This document shows positions 1 to 7,697 of a stretch of 64,000 bases of DNA, piece after piece (positions within the stretch are counted from its first letter, which is position 1; each line of letters starts with the position of its first letter). The position numbers were made by a program, and so were the translations under genes. Source of the DNA: Sedimenticola selenatireducens (lineage in GTDB: Bacteria; Pseudomonadota; Gammaproteobacteria; Chromatiales; Chromatiaceae); the NCBI RefSeq assembly GCF_007625115.1, contig NZ_VMNH01000023.1, forward strand, positions 186,001 to 250,000, read 5' to 3'. The notes beneath the pieces were generated by a model. The model worked only from the letters and a program-made list of their open reading frames with translations, was not told the origin of the DNA and did no database searches.

Positions 1-880
1 CAGCTTGCATTTTGTAGCCAACAAAAACCTCTTCAGCATCGGTCATCAGCTGACCGACCTGTCCCCATAACTGGTACAGCGCGTTGTAGTAAGTCACCGC
101 CATTGACTCGATAGCAGGCTCGGCGTCTTCGCCTTGAAGGTCACCCAGGTCACCAGTCAGAATTTGTTCCCGAAGTACGGCCAGCTTGTCGCAGGCCTCC
201 ATCGCCTGGAAAGCGGCGGTTTGGGTCTGAATTTGTGTCTCAGAAACCAGCTCAGGCCAACTGGGCAGGTTTCGTCCGCCATGCAGTTGCTTGTCCAGTT
301 CATTAATCTTGGCGTCTTTCTGGGTGAGTAATTTCTCGTGAACATCGTTGTCCTGTTCACGTTTTTCTTTCTCTTTGCGCAAGTGTTCCCGCAGTTCCGC
401 CTTGGTCATGCGGTCAATCTCATCGAGCGTCATCCCGGCCAGCGTGCCCCCCTCCGCCAGCTGCTCCAGCTCCTCATCATCTTCAACCATCAGCTCAAGG
501 AGTTTTGTCTTACCCAGGGAAGCCAGCTTTGACTTTGGTCCCGTGTATTTAACTGCAGCCTGCATCATTTTCTGTGCGGCTCTAGGAGCGAGACCAATCA
601 GGGTGAGGGCATTTTGAAATTCCCCCTGTGGCTCATGTTCCTTCAGCATGATCAACCGTTTACCGGCTTCCAGCATGGCCTCTGCAGACTGCTGTAGATA
701 AAACTGGGTTTCGTGGATCAGTCGACCAAAGTCATAAGGCAGCCCATCACCAAACTGAGAATCAATTAAAGCCAGGCGTTTGTTGTTCTCATCAAAGACG
801 GCGGTAGCTTCCTGCAGTGCCTGGGCATCCACTGCTTCTTTAGGATCAGCCGGGACTTTAGTTGTGGCTTTTCGTGGCAT
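1..880 (-). CDS. DUF3102-like phage early protein (3' end outside window)
   Basis: An open frame with no stop runs from an ATG preceded by a good Shine-Dalgarno (TGAGGA) off the left edge, giving at least 293 residues. Residues about 50-115 show the DUF3102 pattern, a helical segment with AGKRLIMLKE..PQGEFQNAL..IGLAPRAAQKMM that describes staying in one place and helix-turn-helix-like contacts. A Lys/Glu-rich coiled coil follows (about 165-200). Such proteins are common in the early regions of Mu-like phages; their role is unknown. It is the last visible member of a leftward early operon. Confidence 0.7.
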   Translation of the reverse strand, partial: MPRKATTKVPADPKEAVDAQALQEATAVFDENNKRLALIDSQFGDGLPYDFGRLIHETQFYLQQSAEAMLEAGKRLIMLKEHEPQGEFQNALTLIGLAPRAAQKMMQAAVKYTGPKSKLASLGKTKLLELMVEDDEELEQLAEGGTLAGMTLDEIDRMTKAELREHLRKEKEKREQDNDVHEKLLTQKDAKINELDKQLHGGRNLPSWPELVSETQIQTQTAAFQAMEACDKLAVLREQILTGDLGDLQGEDAEPAIESMAVTYYNALYQLWGQVGQLMTDAEEVFVGYKMQA

Positions 881-890
881 AAATCAATCC

Positions 891-1199
891 TCAATAAGGT
901 TGGGTAGAAAAACGTTGTTTGGTCTCAGCCAGTTTGCTCTCGGCACGACCGATGCCATTGAGCATGGCCACGCCTATCTGCGGAATACGAGGGGTCAAGC
1001 GCCACCGGTTGCTGTCCGATAACGGTTCCGCCAAACCCGCATGCTTCAAATTGGCTAAATCGTGAGTTACGTTGGCCGGGGTGATATCCAGTGATTTGCT
1101 GATCTCACCGGGCGCTAGGCCGTGTACCTCATGCCCCCCCAAGTGGATCAAAATGCGCAGAATGCGCTGCTGGCTATTGCTCAGGTAACGCTCGGACAT
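891..1199 (-). CDS. Winged-helix DNA-binding protein
   Basis: The 102-residue product begins with an ordinary winged-helix fold: recognition segment around SKSLDITPANVTHDLANLKHAGL (residues about 34-56) and a short wing ending at SDSNRWRLT. This resembles the IclR/MarR-type HTH. It probably binds phage DNA as an early regulator. It starts 3 bp after the preceding gene's stop and lies 10 bp before the next gene, so all three are probably co-transcribed leftwards. The target is unknown. Confidence 0.7.
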   Translation of the reverse strand: MSERYLSNSQQRILRILIHLGGHEVHGLAPGEISKSLDITPANVTHDLANLKHAGLAEPLSDSNRWRLTPRIPQIGVAMLNGIGRAESKLAETKQRFSTQPY

Positions 1200-1201
1200 A
1201 C

Positions 1202-1678
1202 TTACTCTCCAAAGTCCAATTCAGGTAAATCAGTTCGCTCAACCTCTGCCCTATGCCAAGCCAGATCCTCCATCGTCGCGGTTAGCGCATTAAGGGTTTC
1301 ATCGGCGGTCATTTCCTGGTCAGCAAACTTGAGCAGTGCATCAATTGCATTGGTGCAAGAACTCTGTAATGCATTGATATTCTTGGCTTTTGCTTTCCGT
1401 CCGGTAGGAATACCAATGGTCATTAAATGACCGCTATGGGCGATATACCGAGTCAGGAACTGGTGTGGGCATTCGCACGCGTGTTCAAACGGCCTGATCA
1501 AGTGGCTTGGCAGGCTGCCGTTGTCCACATACTTATAGAGTGTCCAGTGCTTAATCCCCATTCGATCAGCTACTCGCTCAACCGATAGGTTTTTCATTTC
1601 TTTTGCATACTCCAGATCCAAGCGCATCGCATGATCCATGCTGCTTGGTTGTAGGTGTTTCCAATTACGCCGATACAT
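1202..1678 (-). CDS. Phage early regulator with HTH motif
   Basis: The ATG giving MYRRNWKHLQP is chosen because AAGGGG lies just upstream; an in-frame ATG 15 bp earlier is less likely as it contains that ribosome site. The product is 158 residues. Residues about 30-55 (LSVERVADRMGIKHWTLYKY) look like an HTH, as in CII-like activators and other regulators of transposable phages. The C-terminal half is helical and acidic, with no recognised domain. First gene of the visible leftward operon after a 110-bp gap. Confidence 0.6.
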   Translation of the reverse strand: MYRRNWKHLQPSSMDHAMRLDLEYAKEMKNLSVERVADRMGIKHWTLYKYVDNGSLPSHLIRPFEHACECPHQFLTRYIAHSGHLMTIGIPTGRKAKAKNINALQSSCTNAIDALLKFADQEMTADETLNALTATMEDLAWHRAEVERTDLPELDFGE

Positions 1679-1790
1679 TGGAAGCCCCTTCAAAATGGGT
1701 TATGCAGAAATAAAAGGAATTTGGATATTTCAAAATCATTTCAGAACCGTTAGTCTTTCCTACAGGTGGCAGAACAAGAGGTTGAAGCAC

Positions 1791-2030
1791 ATGGGCAAGG
1801 AACTAGGCACAACCGTACTTGAAGAACGATTGGCTGCTCAGCGCTCGCTGATAGCGATGCTGATGGCTCACCTTGCTGACAATGGGCTGATTGATCGGAA
1901 TGTACTTGAGCCTGACTATTGGGCATTGCACGAGTACGCCGAACTGGGTGAGCACGCTCAGAACGATATGATTGGGCTGTTTCACATGGTCGATCAGATG
2001 CTCGACGGTTGGGAAAGCCAGCGGCAATGA
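1791..2030 (+). CDS. Small acidic phage protein
   Basis: A 79-residue product starting at an ATG with GAGG about ten bases upstream. The sequence (MGKELGTTVLEERLAAQRSL...) is helical and acidic and uses codons like the neighbouring genes. It lies between two leftward genes but reads rightwards, which is unusual; an overlapping leftward frame (2082-1750) was judged poorer. No family recognised. Confidence 0.55.
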   Translation: MGKELGTTVLEERLAAQRSLIAMLMAHLADNGLIDRNVLEPDYWALHEYAELGEHAQNDMIGLFHMVDQMLDGWESQRQ

Positions 2031-2090
2031 TCCTGGCAAGGGTTTCACTGTCCATCGGGGCTTTGGCATTCATGTGATGCATGGGAAACC

Positions 2091-2396
2091 TTATCGGGTA
2101 GCTGATAGCGGCTTAAGGTCATAGCCTGCTTCCAATAAGGCCTCATGAGTGGCCTGGATACGTTTGACACGTGCTTGTGGGTCGATCTGTCGGTGATACT
2201 GTGGCTGATCTTCGAAGACCTCTTCAAAGGGCAGGCCGATAGCGACCGAGAGCGCTTTGGCAGTGCGGCTGGAGCAAGCTTTTCTATGCGCCACATGATG
2301 GACATGCTGAGGAGTGACTGATAGTAGACGTGCAATATCAGTAAAGCTCAGCTGTACGGTCTTTAGTCGGCGAAGGATTTGATTGCCAGTCAACAT
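2091..2396 (-). CDS. Early HTH regulator (Ner/Cro-like position)
   Basis: The ATG giving MLTGNQILRRL is preceded by CGGAG; a longer frame has no ribosome site. The 101-residue product has an HTH at residues about 15-40 (LSFTDIARLLSVTPQHVHHVAHR). It is the first gene transcribed leftwards from the divergent control region opposite the repressor, the position held by Ner or Cro in Mu- and lambda-like phages. A role as early-phase repressor is inferred from that position. Confidence 0.7.
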   Translation of the reverse strand: MLTGNQILRRLKTVQLSFTDIARLLSVTPQHVHHVAHRKACSSRTAKALSVAIGLPFEEVFEDQPQYHRQIDPQARVKRIQATHEALLEAGYDLKPLSATR

Positions 2397-2408
2397 GGTT
2401 TTCTCCGG

Positions 2409-2428
2409 ATGCGCCGCCAGCGGCGCAT
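2409..2428 (-). promoter_or_regulatory. Stem-loop in leader of early HTH gene
   Basis: A perfect 8-bp stem (ATGCGCCG / CGGCGCAT) with a CCAG loop lies in the 5' leader of the leftward early gene, just upstream of its CGGAG ribosome site. No U-run follows, so it is not a standard terminator; it may affect translation or processivity. Confidence 0.5.
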
Positions 2429-2441
2429 TAAATAACGGTGA

Positions 2442-2532
2442 AAGTAACAACTTAAGGTAAGCATTAAATGAAAGTTAATCTTCAGTTTAAAGATATATCT
2501 TCTTATGTCAAGTAATATTGAAGATAAATCTT
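2442..2532. promoter_or_regulatory. Divergent early/repressor control region with four candidate operators
   Basis: Four related near-palindromes of 11-12 bp fit AAG-N(5-6)-CTT: AAGTAACAACTT (2442), AAGTTAATCTT (2472), AAGATATATCTT (2490, perfect) and AAGATAAATCTT (2521). The third ends three bases before the repressor start codon and the fourth lies inside its first codons, which suits autoregulation. The region is AT-rich and separates the leftward early operon from the rightward lysogeny operon. Binding by the repressor is inferred. Confidence 0.6.
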
Positions 2533-2936
2533 CTGTTGGTAGCCGCTGGCGAGAAGAGCGTGATCGTCTCCGACTGAGTCGGGCAGATGTCGCTTTGGCC
2601 TGTGAGCGAACACCTCAGGGAATAGGTGAATACGAGCGTGGAGTATCGATGCCTGGTGGTCAGGCACTTATAGGTTTTGCAGGGCTTGGGGCAGATATTA
2701 ACTATATTCTGACCGGCATCCGAACGCTCAGTGTTGATCAAGTAGCCGAAGAGCACCCCGAATATACACAAAAACAAAAAGAAGAAACTGCCACGGAGGC
2801 GGGTGCGTTATCTCCCAGGGACAGGATATGGCTGGAAATTGGTCAACAACTCTCTGAAGATGATCGCACTCGACTGCAGGAGATTGGCGCTTCGCTGGTA
2901 TCAGCGAAGTATTTGAAAAAAACAAAAAATGAATAG
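2505..2936 (+). CDS. XRE-family phage repressor (CI-like)
   Basis: A 143-residue protein. Residues about 11-65 form an XRE/Cro-CI helix-turn-helix (WREERDRLRLSRADVALACERTPQGIGEYERG), as in short CI-like phage regulators without a LexA-type peptidase domain. The C-terminal part is charged and may oligomerise. It is divergent from the leftward early genes and embedded in a cluster of repeated operator-like palindromes, so it is the likely lysogeny repressor. The four conversion genes behind it may be co-expressed during lysogeny. Confidence 0.8.
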   Translation: MSSNIEDKSSVGSRWREERDRLRLSRADVALACERTPQGIGEYERGVSMPGGQALIGFAGLGADINYILTGIRTLSVDQVAEEHPEYTQKQKEETATEAGALSPRDRIWLEIGQQLSEDDRTRLQEIGASLVSAKYLKKTKNE

Positions 2937-2947
2937 AGGGAGGCAGT

Positions 2948-3295
2948 ATGAGAAAAGGGATTTTTTTGCTACTCAGTTTATGTATCTCAAGTGGTGCCGT
3001 CGCTGCAGGTTGGGCAGACATATGCACCAGCAAACCGAATCAATATTGCAATGCTGTCGGACAGTCGGCTTATAACGCTACTGGGACTGCATCGCTCCGT
3101 AAAATAAAACTAGGGGTTATCAAAGGGGTTACCTGGCGACCTGAAGGCTCTATTGTCAGCATCTCACCTGCTATTCCTTCAGCAGGTATTCCACGATCTG
3201 TTCGATTGTCCCCGAGAGATGCCTTTTATTTCATTGTCGATGATGGAGTTGGAAATTACTTTCTAAGGCAATGCAATGAAGTGCAGCCAATTTAG
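2948..3295 (+). CDS. Small exported protein of the lysogeny region
   Basis: A 115-residue protein with a clear signal peptide (MRKGIFLLLSLCISSGAVAA, cleavage after AVAA) and three cysteines in the mature part, so probably periplasmic. A strong GGGAGG precedes the ATG and the gene starts 11 bp after the repressor. No family is recognised. It is AT-rich compared with the late genes. Its place behind the repressor suggests a lysogenic-conversion or superinfection-exclusion factor, but this is inference. Confidence 0.7.
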   Translation: MRKGIFLLLSLCISSGAVAAGWADICTSKPNQYCNAVGQSAYNATGTASLRKIKLGVIKGVTWRPEGSIVSISPAIPSAGIPRSVRLSPRDAFYFIVDDGVGNYFLRQCNEVQPI

Positions 3296-3360
3296 TTTCA
3301 TATAAATAAAATTTGCACATATATGGAATCCATAATAAAAGCAGTACAAGGATATCTACA

Positions 3361-4509
3361 TTGAGACACCTACTTACAAAAAGGAAAAAACGACTACTTC
3401 GTGAACAGGTGTTACAACGCATTCGAGAAAAGCGAAGAATAGCAAGGCTCGATGTTATTTATAATCCCAATAAAGTATCAACTGAACATAGACCATTAGT
3501 TAATCGAAAATACTCACCTCATGAGCCAACTAGAGGGCGCGCTGTTCTAAAATTCCCCAAAAAAATGAACTTCAGAGGTGACATCGATGAAACTATTTAT
3601 TTTTTGGATAAATTAAAGAAAGAAATACTATATGGAGATTCTACGGAGGTTTTACTTGATCAAAAGGCATTGGATTCAATAACTCCTGAAACGGCAATAA
3701 TATTAGTTTCAGAACTTCAGCGTTGTATACAGTACAAATCTATGAAGAAAAGGCTTCGGGGAACTCACCCAGATAGCCCAGCAGTAGCGCGGATCCTTAC
3801 CGATATAGGCTTTTATAGTTGTTTGAATATTAAATCACCGCCGCATGCTGAAGAGAAATCAAGCCGCGCTTTTTTTAGGATTATGCCAGGAAACAGAACA
3901 GATGCACGTATCGCCAACCGCTTAGTAAGTCATTTTGAAAAAGTTGTTTCATTCGAGCCCATAGCTAGAAAGCGCCTTCTTGCAGCTTTAATTGAATGTA
4001 TGGATAACGTGCATAATCATGCATATAGGAAAGATGGGATTTCACCTGATTTAATAGGTGAATGGTGGATGGCTGGTTTTGTTGATGAATCTGTTGGGCA
4101 AGTGGGCTTCATTTTTTATGACCAAGGCGTTGGGGTTCCAACTACACTTAAAGAAAAGTGGGCAGTAAAAATCAAGACATTAGTAGGCATGAATGATGCC
4201 GAGCTTCTCCAGCATGCGGTCCTAGAAGGGATTACCAGAAGAAAAAGTGAACGTCACGGAAACGGTTTTCCTAGCTTCAAGGAATTTATTAATGAAATAC
4301 CAGCTGGAACTGGCGGATTTTTAAGAGTAATTTCGAATAAAGGGGACTATTCTTATTGCAGGAATGCTCGCAGTAATCCTACAACTGTAGAAATTCCGCT
4401 GAATGGTACACTTTTAATTTGGTCGATTCACCCCAATAAAGAAACTGTTGACAAAGATGGACGTATTGATCTTTCAAGTGAAGGTCTACAAACGAGACTC
4501 GCAATATGA
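3361..4509 (+). CDS. STAS-like/GHKL ATPase fusion protein
   Basis: TTG is taken as start because AAGGA lies eight bases upstream; an earlier in-frame TTG (3313) lacks a site. The product is about 382 residues. After a basic N-terminus comes a STAS-like segment (about 50-160, with ITPETAIILVSELQRC and ILTDIGFYSCL). A GHKL ATPase follows: N-box ECMDNVHNHAY, G1 box DQGVGVP and G2-like region HGNGFPSF. This layout is known for ATPases paired with DUF4325 proteins and recalls partner-switching pairs such as RsbW/RsbV. The next gene overlaps by ATGA. The block is AT-rich and looks acquired. Confidence 0.75.
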   Translation: MRHLLTKRKKRLLREQVLQRIREKRRIARLDVIYNPNKVSTEHRPLVNRKYSPHEPTRGRAVLKFPKKMNFRGDIDETIYFLDKLKKEILYGDSTEVLLDQKALDSITPETAIILVSELQRCIQYKSMKKRLRGTHPDSPAVARILTDIGFYSCLNIKSPPHAEEKSSRAFFRIMPGNRTDARIANRLVSHFEKVVSFEPIARKRLLAALIECMDNVHNHAYRKDGISPDLIGEWWMAGFVDESVGQVGFIFYDQGVGVPTTLKEKWAVKIKTLVGMNDAELLQHAVLEGITRRKSERHGNGFPSFKEFINEIPAGTGGFLRVISNKGDYSYCRNARSNPTTVEIPLNGTLLIWSIHPNKETVDKDGRIDLSSEGLQTRLAI

Positions 4510-4838
4510 GCACAAAACATGATTGTTTTTATAACGTAGCGAAAGAGTTTTCCATGTTTCCTGGTGGAAGGCTCAAGGAGCATGGTCCAGATTCAGGCGA
4601 GGAGTTTCGTGATGACATTCTAATTCCTTTGTTTGAAGAGTGTGATTTGTTAACGATAGATCTGACAGGAACTATTACCTATGGAGCTTCGTTTCTTGAT
4701 GAGTCATTTGGTGAGCTTGGTAAGAGATATGGATTAGCGGCAGTAAAAAATAAACTAAAGCTTATTGCGAATGATGATCCAATGCTTGTAGATACAATTT
4801 GGGAAAAGGTACGTATTGCATCAAAGGAATATAAATAG
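4506..4838 (+). CDS. DUF4325 STAS-like protein
   Basis: A 110-residue protein matching the STAS-like DUF4325 pattern: N-terminal FPGGRLKEHGPDSGEEFRDD, a central hydrophobic strand LLTIDLTGTITYGASFLDESFGEL and a C-terminal LKLIANDDPML. It overlaps the ATPase gene by four bases (ATGA), indicating translational coupling and probable complex formation. In known pairs the STAS partner binds the GHKL ATPase; which signal it transmits here is unknown. Confidence 0.8.
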   Translation: MSTKHDCFYNVAKEFSMFPGGRLKEHGPDSGEEFRDDILIPLFEECDLLTIDLTGTITYGASFLDESFGELGKRYGLAAVKNKLKLIANDDPMLVDTIWEKVRIASKEYK

Positions 4839-5285
4839 ATGGATGGAATTCAGGGGTTTCTATGGGAAGGTGGTGTTGGAATACTTGGCTTTTTCGGTGG
4901 CCGTTACTGGGAAAAACGTGACCAGCGCTCTGGACGTATAAATGACAAAATCATCAAATTATCAACAGACATTGCGGAGCTGTCCAATTTGGCTACTTCA
5001 TATTATATAAATCCAGCCGATGAGCGAACCACAACAGCACAGACTGCTCTGATAGGTAGTGCGTTTAAACGCATAAATGTTGAATTGCATAGCTTGTGCC
5101 TAATTGCAAAACTTGAGTCATCGGTTTTTCTTGATGTCATAACGTCTTTTCATCAAGCTATTACAGCCGAACCATACGGAGCGAAGATAATAATACCGAT
5201 CAATGCTGACGATCCGAGAATTATTCAGATTCAGTGCACCGAAGAATCATTCATAAGAAAGCTAAAGTCCTTTGAAAAGGCCTGA
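4839..5285 (+). CDS. Membrane-anchored third protein of the ATPase/DUF4325 cassette
   Basis: A 148-residue protein whose first 22 residues (FLWEGGVGILGFFGGRYWEKR) form a short hydrophobic stretch followed by a basic turn, as in single-pass inner-membrane anchors. The rest is a soluble helical domain with no recognised family. Its ATG directly follows the DUF4325 stop, so it belongs to the same operon. It could be the effector or sensor of the cassette; a holin role is less likely given the long soluble domain. Confidence 0.65.
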   Translation: MDGIQGFLWEGGVGILGFFGGRYWEKRDQRSGRINDKIIKLSTDIAELSNLATSYYINPADERTTTAQTALIGSAFKRINVELHSLCLIAKLESSVFLDVITSFHQAITAEPYGAKIIIPINADDPRIIQIQCTEESFIRKLKSFEKA

Positions 5286-5296
5286 GATTACTCTGC

Positions 5297-5315
5297 TTTT
5301 TAAACCCGTTTAAAA
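5297..5315. promoter_or_regulatory. 19-bp palindromic late-operon element, copy 1
   Basis: TTTTTAAACCCGTTTAAAA is identical to the element at 17089 and lies in the only gap between the lysogeny block and the first late operon. In both copies CCCGGYA begins at the same distance (17th base after the element). It is probably the binding site of a late activator, or part of the late promoter itself. Confidence 0.6.
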
Positions 5316-5340
5316 TACATCCCCAACGCTGCCCGGCATC

Positions 5341-5874
5341 ATGTCGGGCATGCCTCAGCACCTTAAAACATTCGACTTAGCCTGTGACTGGCTGCTCTCT
5401 CCTGAAATTGAGGGCGGTTATGTCAATGATCCGGATGATCCGGGTGGCGAGACTAAGCACGGCATCTCAAAAAGATCATACCCTGACCTGGATATAGCCA
5501 ACCTGACAGAAGATCAGGCTCGCGCAATTTATTTCCATGACTACTGGCTGAAGGCAGGCTGCAGCGAGTTACCCGCGCCGCTTGGATGGGCGCTATTTGG
5601 TGGTGTGGTCAATCACAAAATGCACGTTGCTATTGCACTGATGCAGCAATCACTTGGTGTGACTGCTGACGGCATCAATGGGCCTGTCACACAGGCGACT
5701 GCTCTCCAATCTGATGTATCTGCTGTACTCGTAGACTATCTCTCACGACGTGCGCGCCTGTACCGCGACATCACGCTTTCAAATCACACCCAATCAAAAT
5801 ATTTCCGAGGCTGGATGAGGCGTCTGTTTTTGCTTCAGCAAGCCATATACACCCATCTTGGAGGTTCACTGTGA
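5341..5874 (+). CDS. Endolysin, glycoside hydrolase family 108 muramidase
   Basis: A 177-residue protein with the GH108 signature near the N-terminus: EGGYVNDPDDPGGETKHGIS, where the first Glu is the expected acid catalyst. The C-terminal half contains a peptidoglycan-binding-like helix pair (QQSLGVTADGINGPVTQ). It cleaves cell-wall glycan at lysis. There is no signal peptide, so a holin or other release route is needed. ATG 5350 is an alternative start; neither has a clear ribosome site. First gene of the late transcript. Confidence 0.9.
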   Translation: MSGMPQHLKTFDLACDWLLSPEIEGGYVNDPDDPGGETKHGISKRSYPDLDIANLTEDQARAIYFHDYWLKAGCSELPAPLGWALFGGVVNHKMHVAIALMQQSLGVTADGINGPVTQATALQSDVSAVLVDYLSRRARLYRDITLSNHTQSKYFRGWMRRLFLLQQAIYTHLGGSL

Positions 5875-6137
5875 GACGTTCACTCTTGCTTTTTGTGTTC
5901 ATGGCGCTGGCCCTTGTCGGTTGTGGAAACGATACCCTGGTGCGTGGAGAAAATGACCAAGCACTCGGTACACATAAGTATTCGGTGAAGCCCGATGGAA
6001 CGGTTTCGATTGATACCCGTTCATTACGGGGTGCGCCGGATGTTGAGATACACCGTCCTGACGGCACAACGGTCCATATCCGGTCATCTGATGTCCAGAA
6101 GCAGTTGGGCAAGCTGTTCATGCAATCGCTGAACTGA
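5871..6137 (+). CDS. Small lipoprotein of the lysis region
   Basis: An 88-residue product with a lipoprotein signal (MRRSLLLFVFMALALVGCGN, lipobox LVGC). GTG start overlaps the endolysin stop. The mature part (VSIDTRSLRGAPDVEIHRPDGTTVHI) is not proline-rich, so a classical Rz1 outer spanin is doubtful, but its place after the endolysin suggests an envelope-disruption role. Confidence 0.75.
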   Translation: MRRSLLLFVFMALALVGCGNDTLVRGENDQALGTHKYSVKPDGTVSIDTRSLRGAPDVEIHRPDGTTVHIRSSDVQKQLGKLFMQSLN

Positions 6138-6139
6138 TC

Positions 6140-6724
6140 ATGCGTGTTCTCGGCATTAACGGCATTCGAACAAATGGTGAAGAGAGCACTGATCGGGCGC
6201 TCTCCATTTTACGTCAGCGCGATATAGAGGCTGTCGATGCAGACTACCCGATGACGCGCTGGGTTCTGCAAGCTCGTAGTCGTGCAAGGCAGTTTCGCGA
6301 TGCCCGCTTGGTCATGGACCAACAATGTGATGGTGATGCAGTAATAGCTCATAGTCGAGGTTGCCTGGTCAATCTTCGAATGATGGAACTGGGAGCAAAA
6401 TTCTCGACTGTGTTTTGGTTTCGCCCCGCGATGAATTGCGACATGCATATCCCGTCAGGTGGCTGCAAGCGGCTCTTTATTATCCATCACCCAGGCGATC
6501 GCGCTATCTGGCTAGGTGCACGTCTACCCTGGCATGACTTCGGTGATGCTGGTCGCTTGGGTTTGAATGCAGGCAACCCAGAGCATGAAGACTTTGATGC
6601 GCGGTGTATGAATATCCAGGCACCTGATTATCAAAAGCATGAACTCTGGCGTCACTCAGATGACTTCCTGCCTGAAAATATAAATCGTTGGATCCGTTAT
6701 ATGGAGCTGCACTTCAATGGATGA
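6140..6724 (+). CDS. Alpha/beta-hydrolase-like protein of the lysis region
   Basis: A 194-residue protein with an alpha/beta-hydrolase layout: a first strand with GINGIRTNGEE, a nucleophile elbow AHSRG (Ser72), a candidate Asp (HHPGD, about 120) and a candidate His (about 167 or 172). No signal peptide. It could be an esterase or lipase acting on envelope lipids at lysis, in the manner of LysB, or a metabolic hydrolase. The substrate cannot be read from the sequence. Confidence 0.65.
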   Translation: MRVLGINGIRTNGEESTDRALSILRQRDIEAVDADYPMTRWVLQARSRARQFRDARLVMDQQCDGDAVIAHSRGCLVNLRMMELGAKFSTVFWFRPAMNCDMHIPSGGCKRLFIIHHPGDRAIWLGARLPWHDFGDAGRLGLNAGNPEHEDFDARCMNIQAPDYQKHELWRHSDDFLPENINRWIRYMELHFNG

Positions 6725-6950
6725 TGTTGATCGCGCTAAAGAGCGAGAGTTAGAACACCGACGCTTATCAGTTGAAAGCGAGCTGGCCTCTCATGTTGAA
6801 ACAGAAGCACCCCTGATCATTAACGGTGAGCGCTGCTGTGTTGATTGCAGAGAACAGATACCGATGGAGCGGTTAGCCGCCAGGCCAAACTCCGTCCGCT
6901 GCATTGAGTGCAAGGAAATCAGAGAACAAAAACAAAAGGGCTACCGGTAA
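6717..6950 (+). CDS. TraR/DksA-type zinc-finger protein
   Basis: A 77-residue protein with a C-terminal four-cysteine finger (CVDC...RCIEC, 17-residue loop) as in DksA/TraR. Mu-like phages commonly carry such a protein in this place. TraR-type proteins bind RNA polymerase in the secondary channel and reprogramme promoters without ppGpp; that role is known of the family, not shown here. It overlaps both neighbours. Confidence 0.85.
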   Translation: MDDVDRAKERELEHRRLSVESELASHVETEAPLIINGERCCVDCREQIPMERLAARPNSVRCIECKEIREQKQKGYR

Positions 6951-7363
6951 TGAAGTGGAGTGATTGGTTTTTTGTAATGCTGGGCGTCATCACACTGCTG
7001 TTTGCGCTCTACAAGTGGGTCATTGTTCGAAATGACAAGCGCCGGGGTGATCTTAAAGATGCCCATGACCGTACGCTGCAGGAACATGCCGAACGGTTAG
7101 ATCGCCACTCCGCCAGGTTAAGCAAGATGGATGAACTGATCACGCTGACACGCGATGAAATGCATGAGTCCTACCCCAAGCTCGACCGTATTGAAAAGAT
7201 GGAGGCATCCATTGATTCAAAGATTGAACGTGTCCATAGCCGATTGACCGCCGTATCTCGTGATGTGAATCAGGCCATCGGCACCATCAAGGCCAATCAT
7301 GAAAATGAAATTACCCACTTGGTTGCACAGATCAGAGACGCCATAGGCAGCAGCCATGATTGA
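6950..7363 (+). CDS. DUF2730 membrane protein (Mu gp25-like)
   Basis: Starting at the ATG that overlaps the previous stop, the product is 137 residues: an N-terminal membrane span (WFFVMLGVITLLFALYKWVIV) and a long charged coiled coil with heptads to the C-terminus. This is the DUF2730 arrangement found just before gp26/gp27 in Mu-like phages. Proposed to act in lysis or as an inner-membrane spanin-like protein; function unproven. Confidence 0.75.
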   Translation: MKWSDWFFVMLGVITLLFALYKWVIVRNDKRRGDLKDAHDRTLQEHAERLDRHSARLSKMDELITLTRDEMHESYPKLDRIEKMEASIDSKIERVHSRLTAVSRDVNQAIGTIKANHENEITHLVAQIRDAIGSSHD

Positions 7364-7697
7364 TGCATCTAAAAGAAAACAGCTTCGCCGCCTGAGGCTC
7401 CTGCAGTGGCTTCAACACGCTGACGGTGAGTGGCTGGCTGCGCCGTTGTTATTGAAATTACTGCTGGATGATCCAGATCTTCGTCCTGAATTGGTCAATG
7501 TGCTTCGCTCACTGATATGGCTTGAAGACCAAGGCCTGGCCGATGTGAAAGTAGTGGATGGCCTGGATGATGAGTCAACCACCTTTGCGCGTATCACCGA
7601 ATGGGGTAATGACTTCCTCTCTGCGGACATGGCGTTTGTAGAAGGCATATTTCACCCCAACTGCGGTGAATGTCTCGAGGTATCAGCTGATGCCTAG
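7356..7697 (+). CDS. Mu gp26-like winged-helix-like protein
   Basis: A 113-residue protein (QLRRLRLLQWLQHADGEWLAAPLLLKLLLDD...) with an HTH-like body. The family sits between DUF2730 and DUF3486 in Mu-like phages, exactly as here. Overlaps both neighbours by 8 bases. May be a small packaging protein or regulator. Confidence 0.7.
   Translation: MIDASKRKQLRRLRLLQWLQHADGEWLAAPLLLKLLLDDPDLRPELVNVLRSLIWLEDQGLADVKVVDGLDDESTTFARITEWGNDFLSADMAFVEGIFHPNCGECLEVSADA

Noticed and set aside
1750-2082. Leftward 110-codon frame starting MHHMNAKAPMDSETLARIIAAGF
   Set aside because: Only its first 20 residues look natural; the rest is Ser/Arg/Cys-rich antisense of the better rightward gene at 1791. A short or frameshifted early gene cannot be fully excluded.
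5059-5070. GCGTTTAAACGC palindrome inside the membrane-protein gene
   Set aside because: Resembles the late element core but lacks the CCCG centre and lies within coding sequence.
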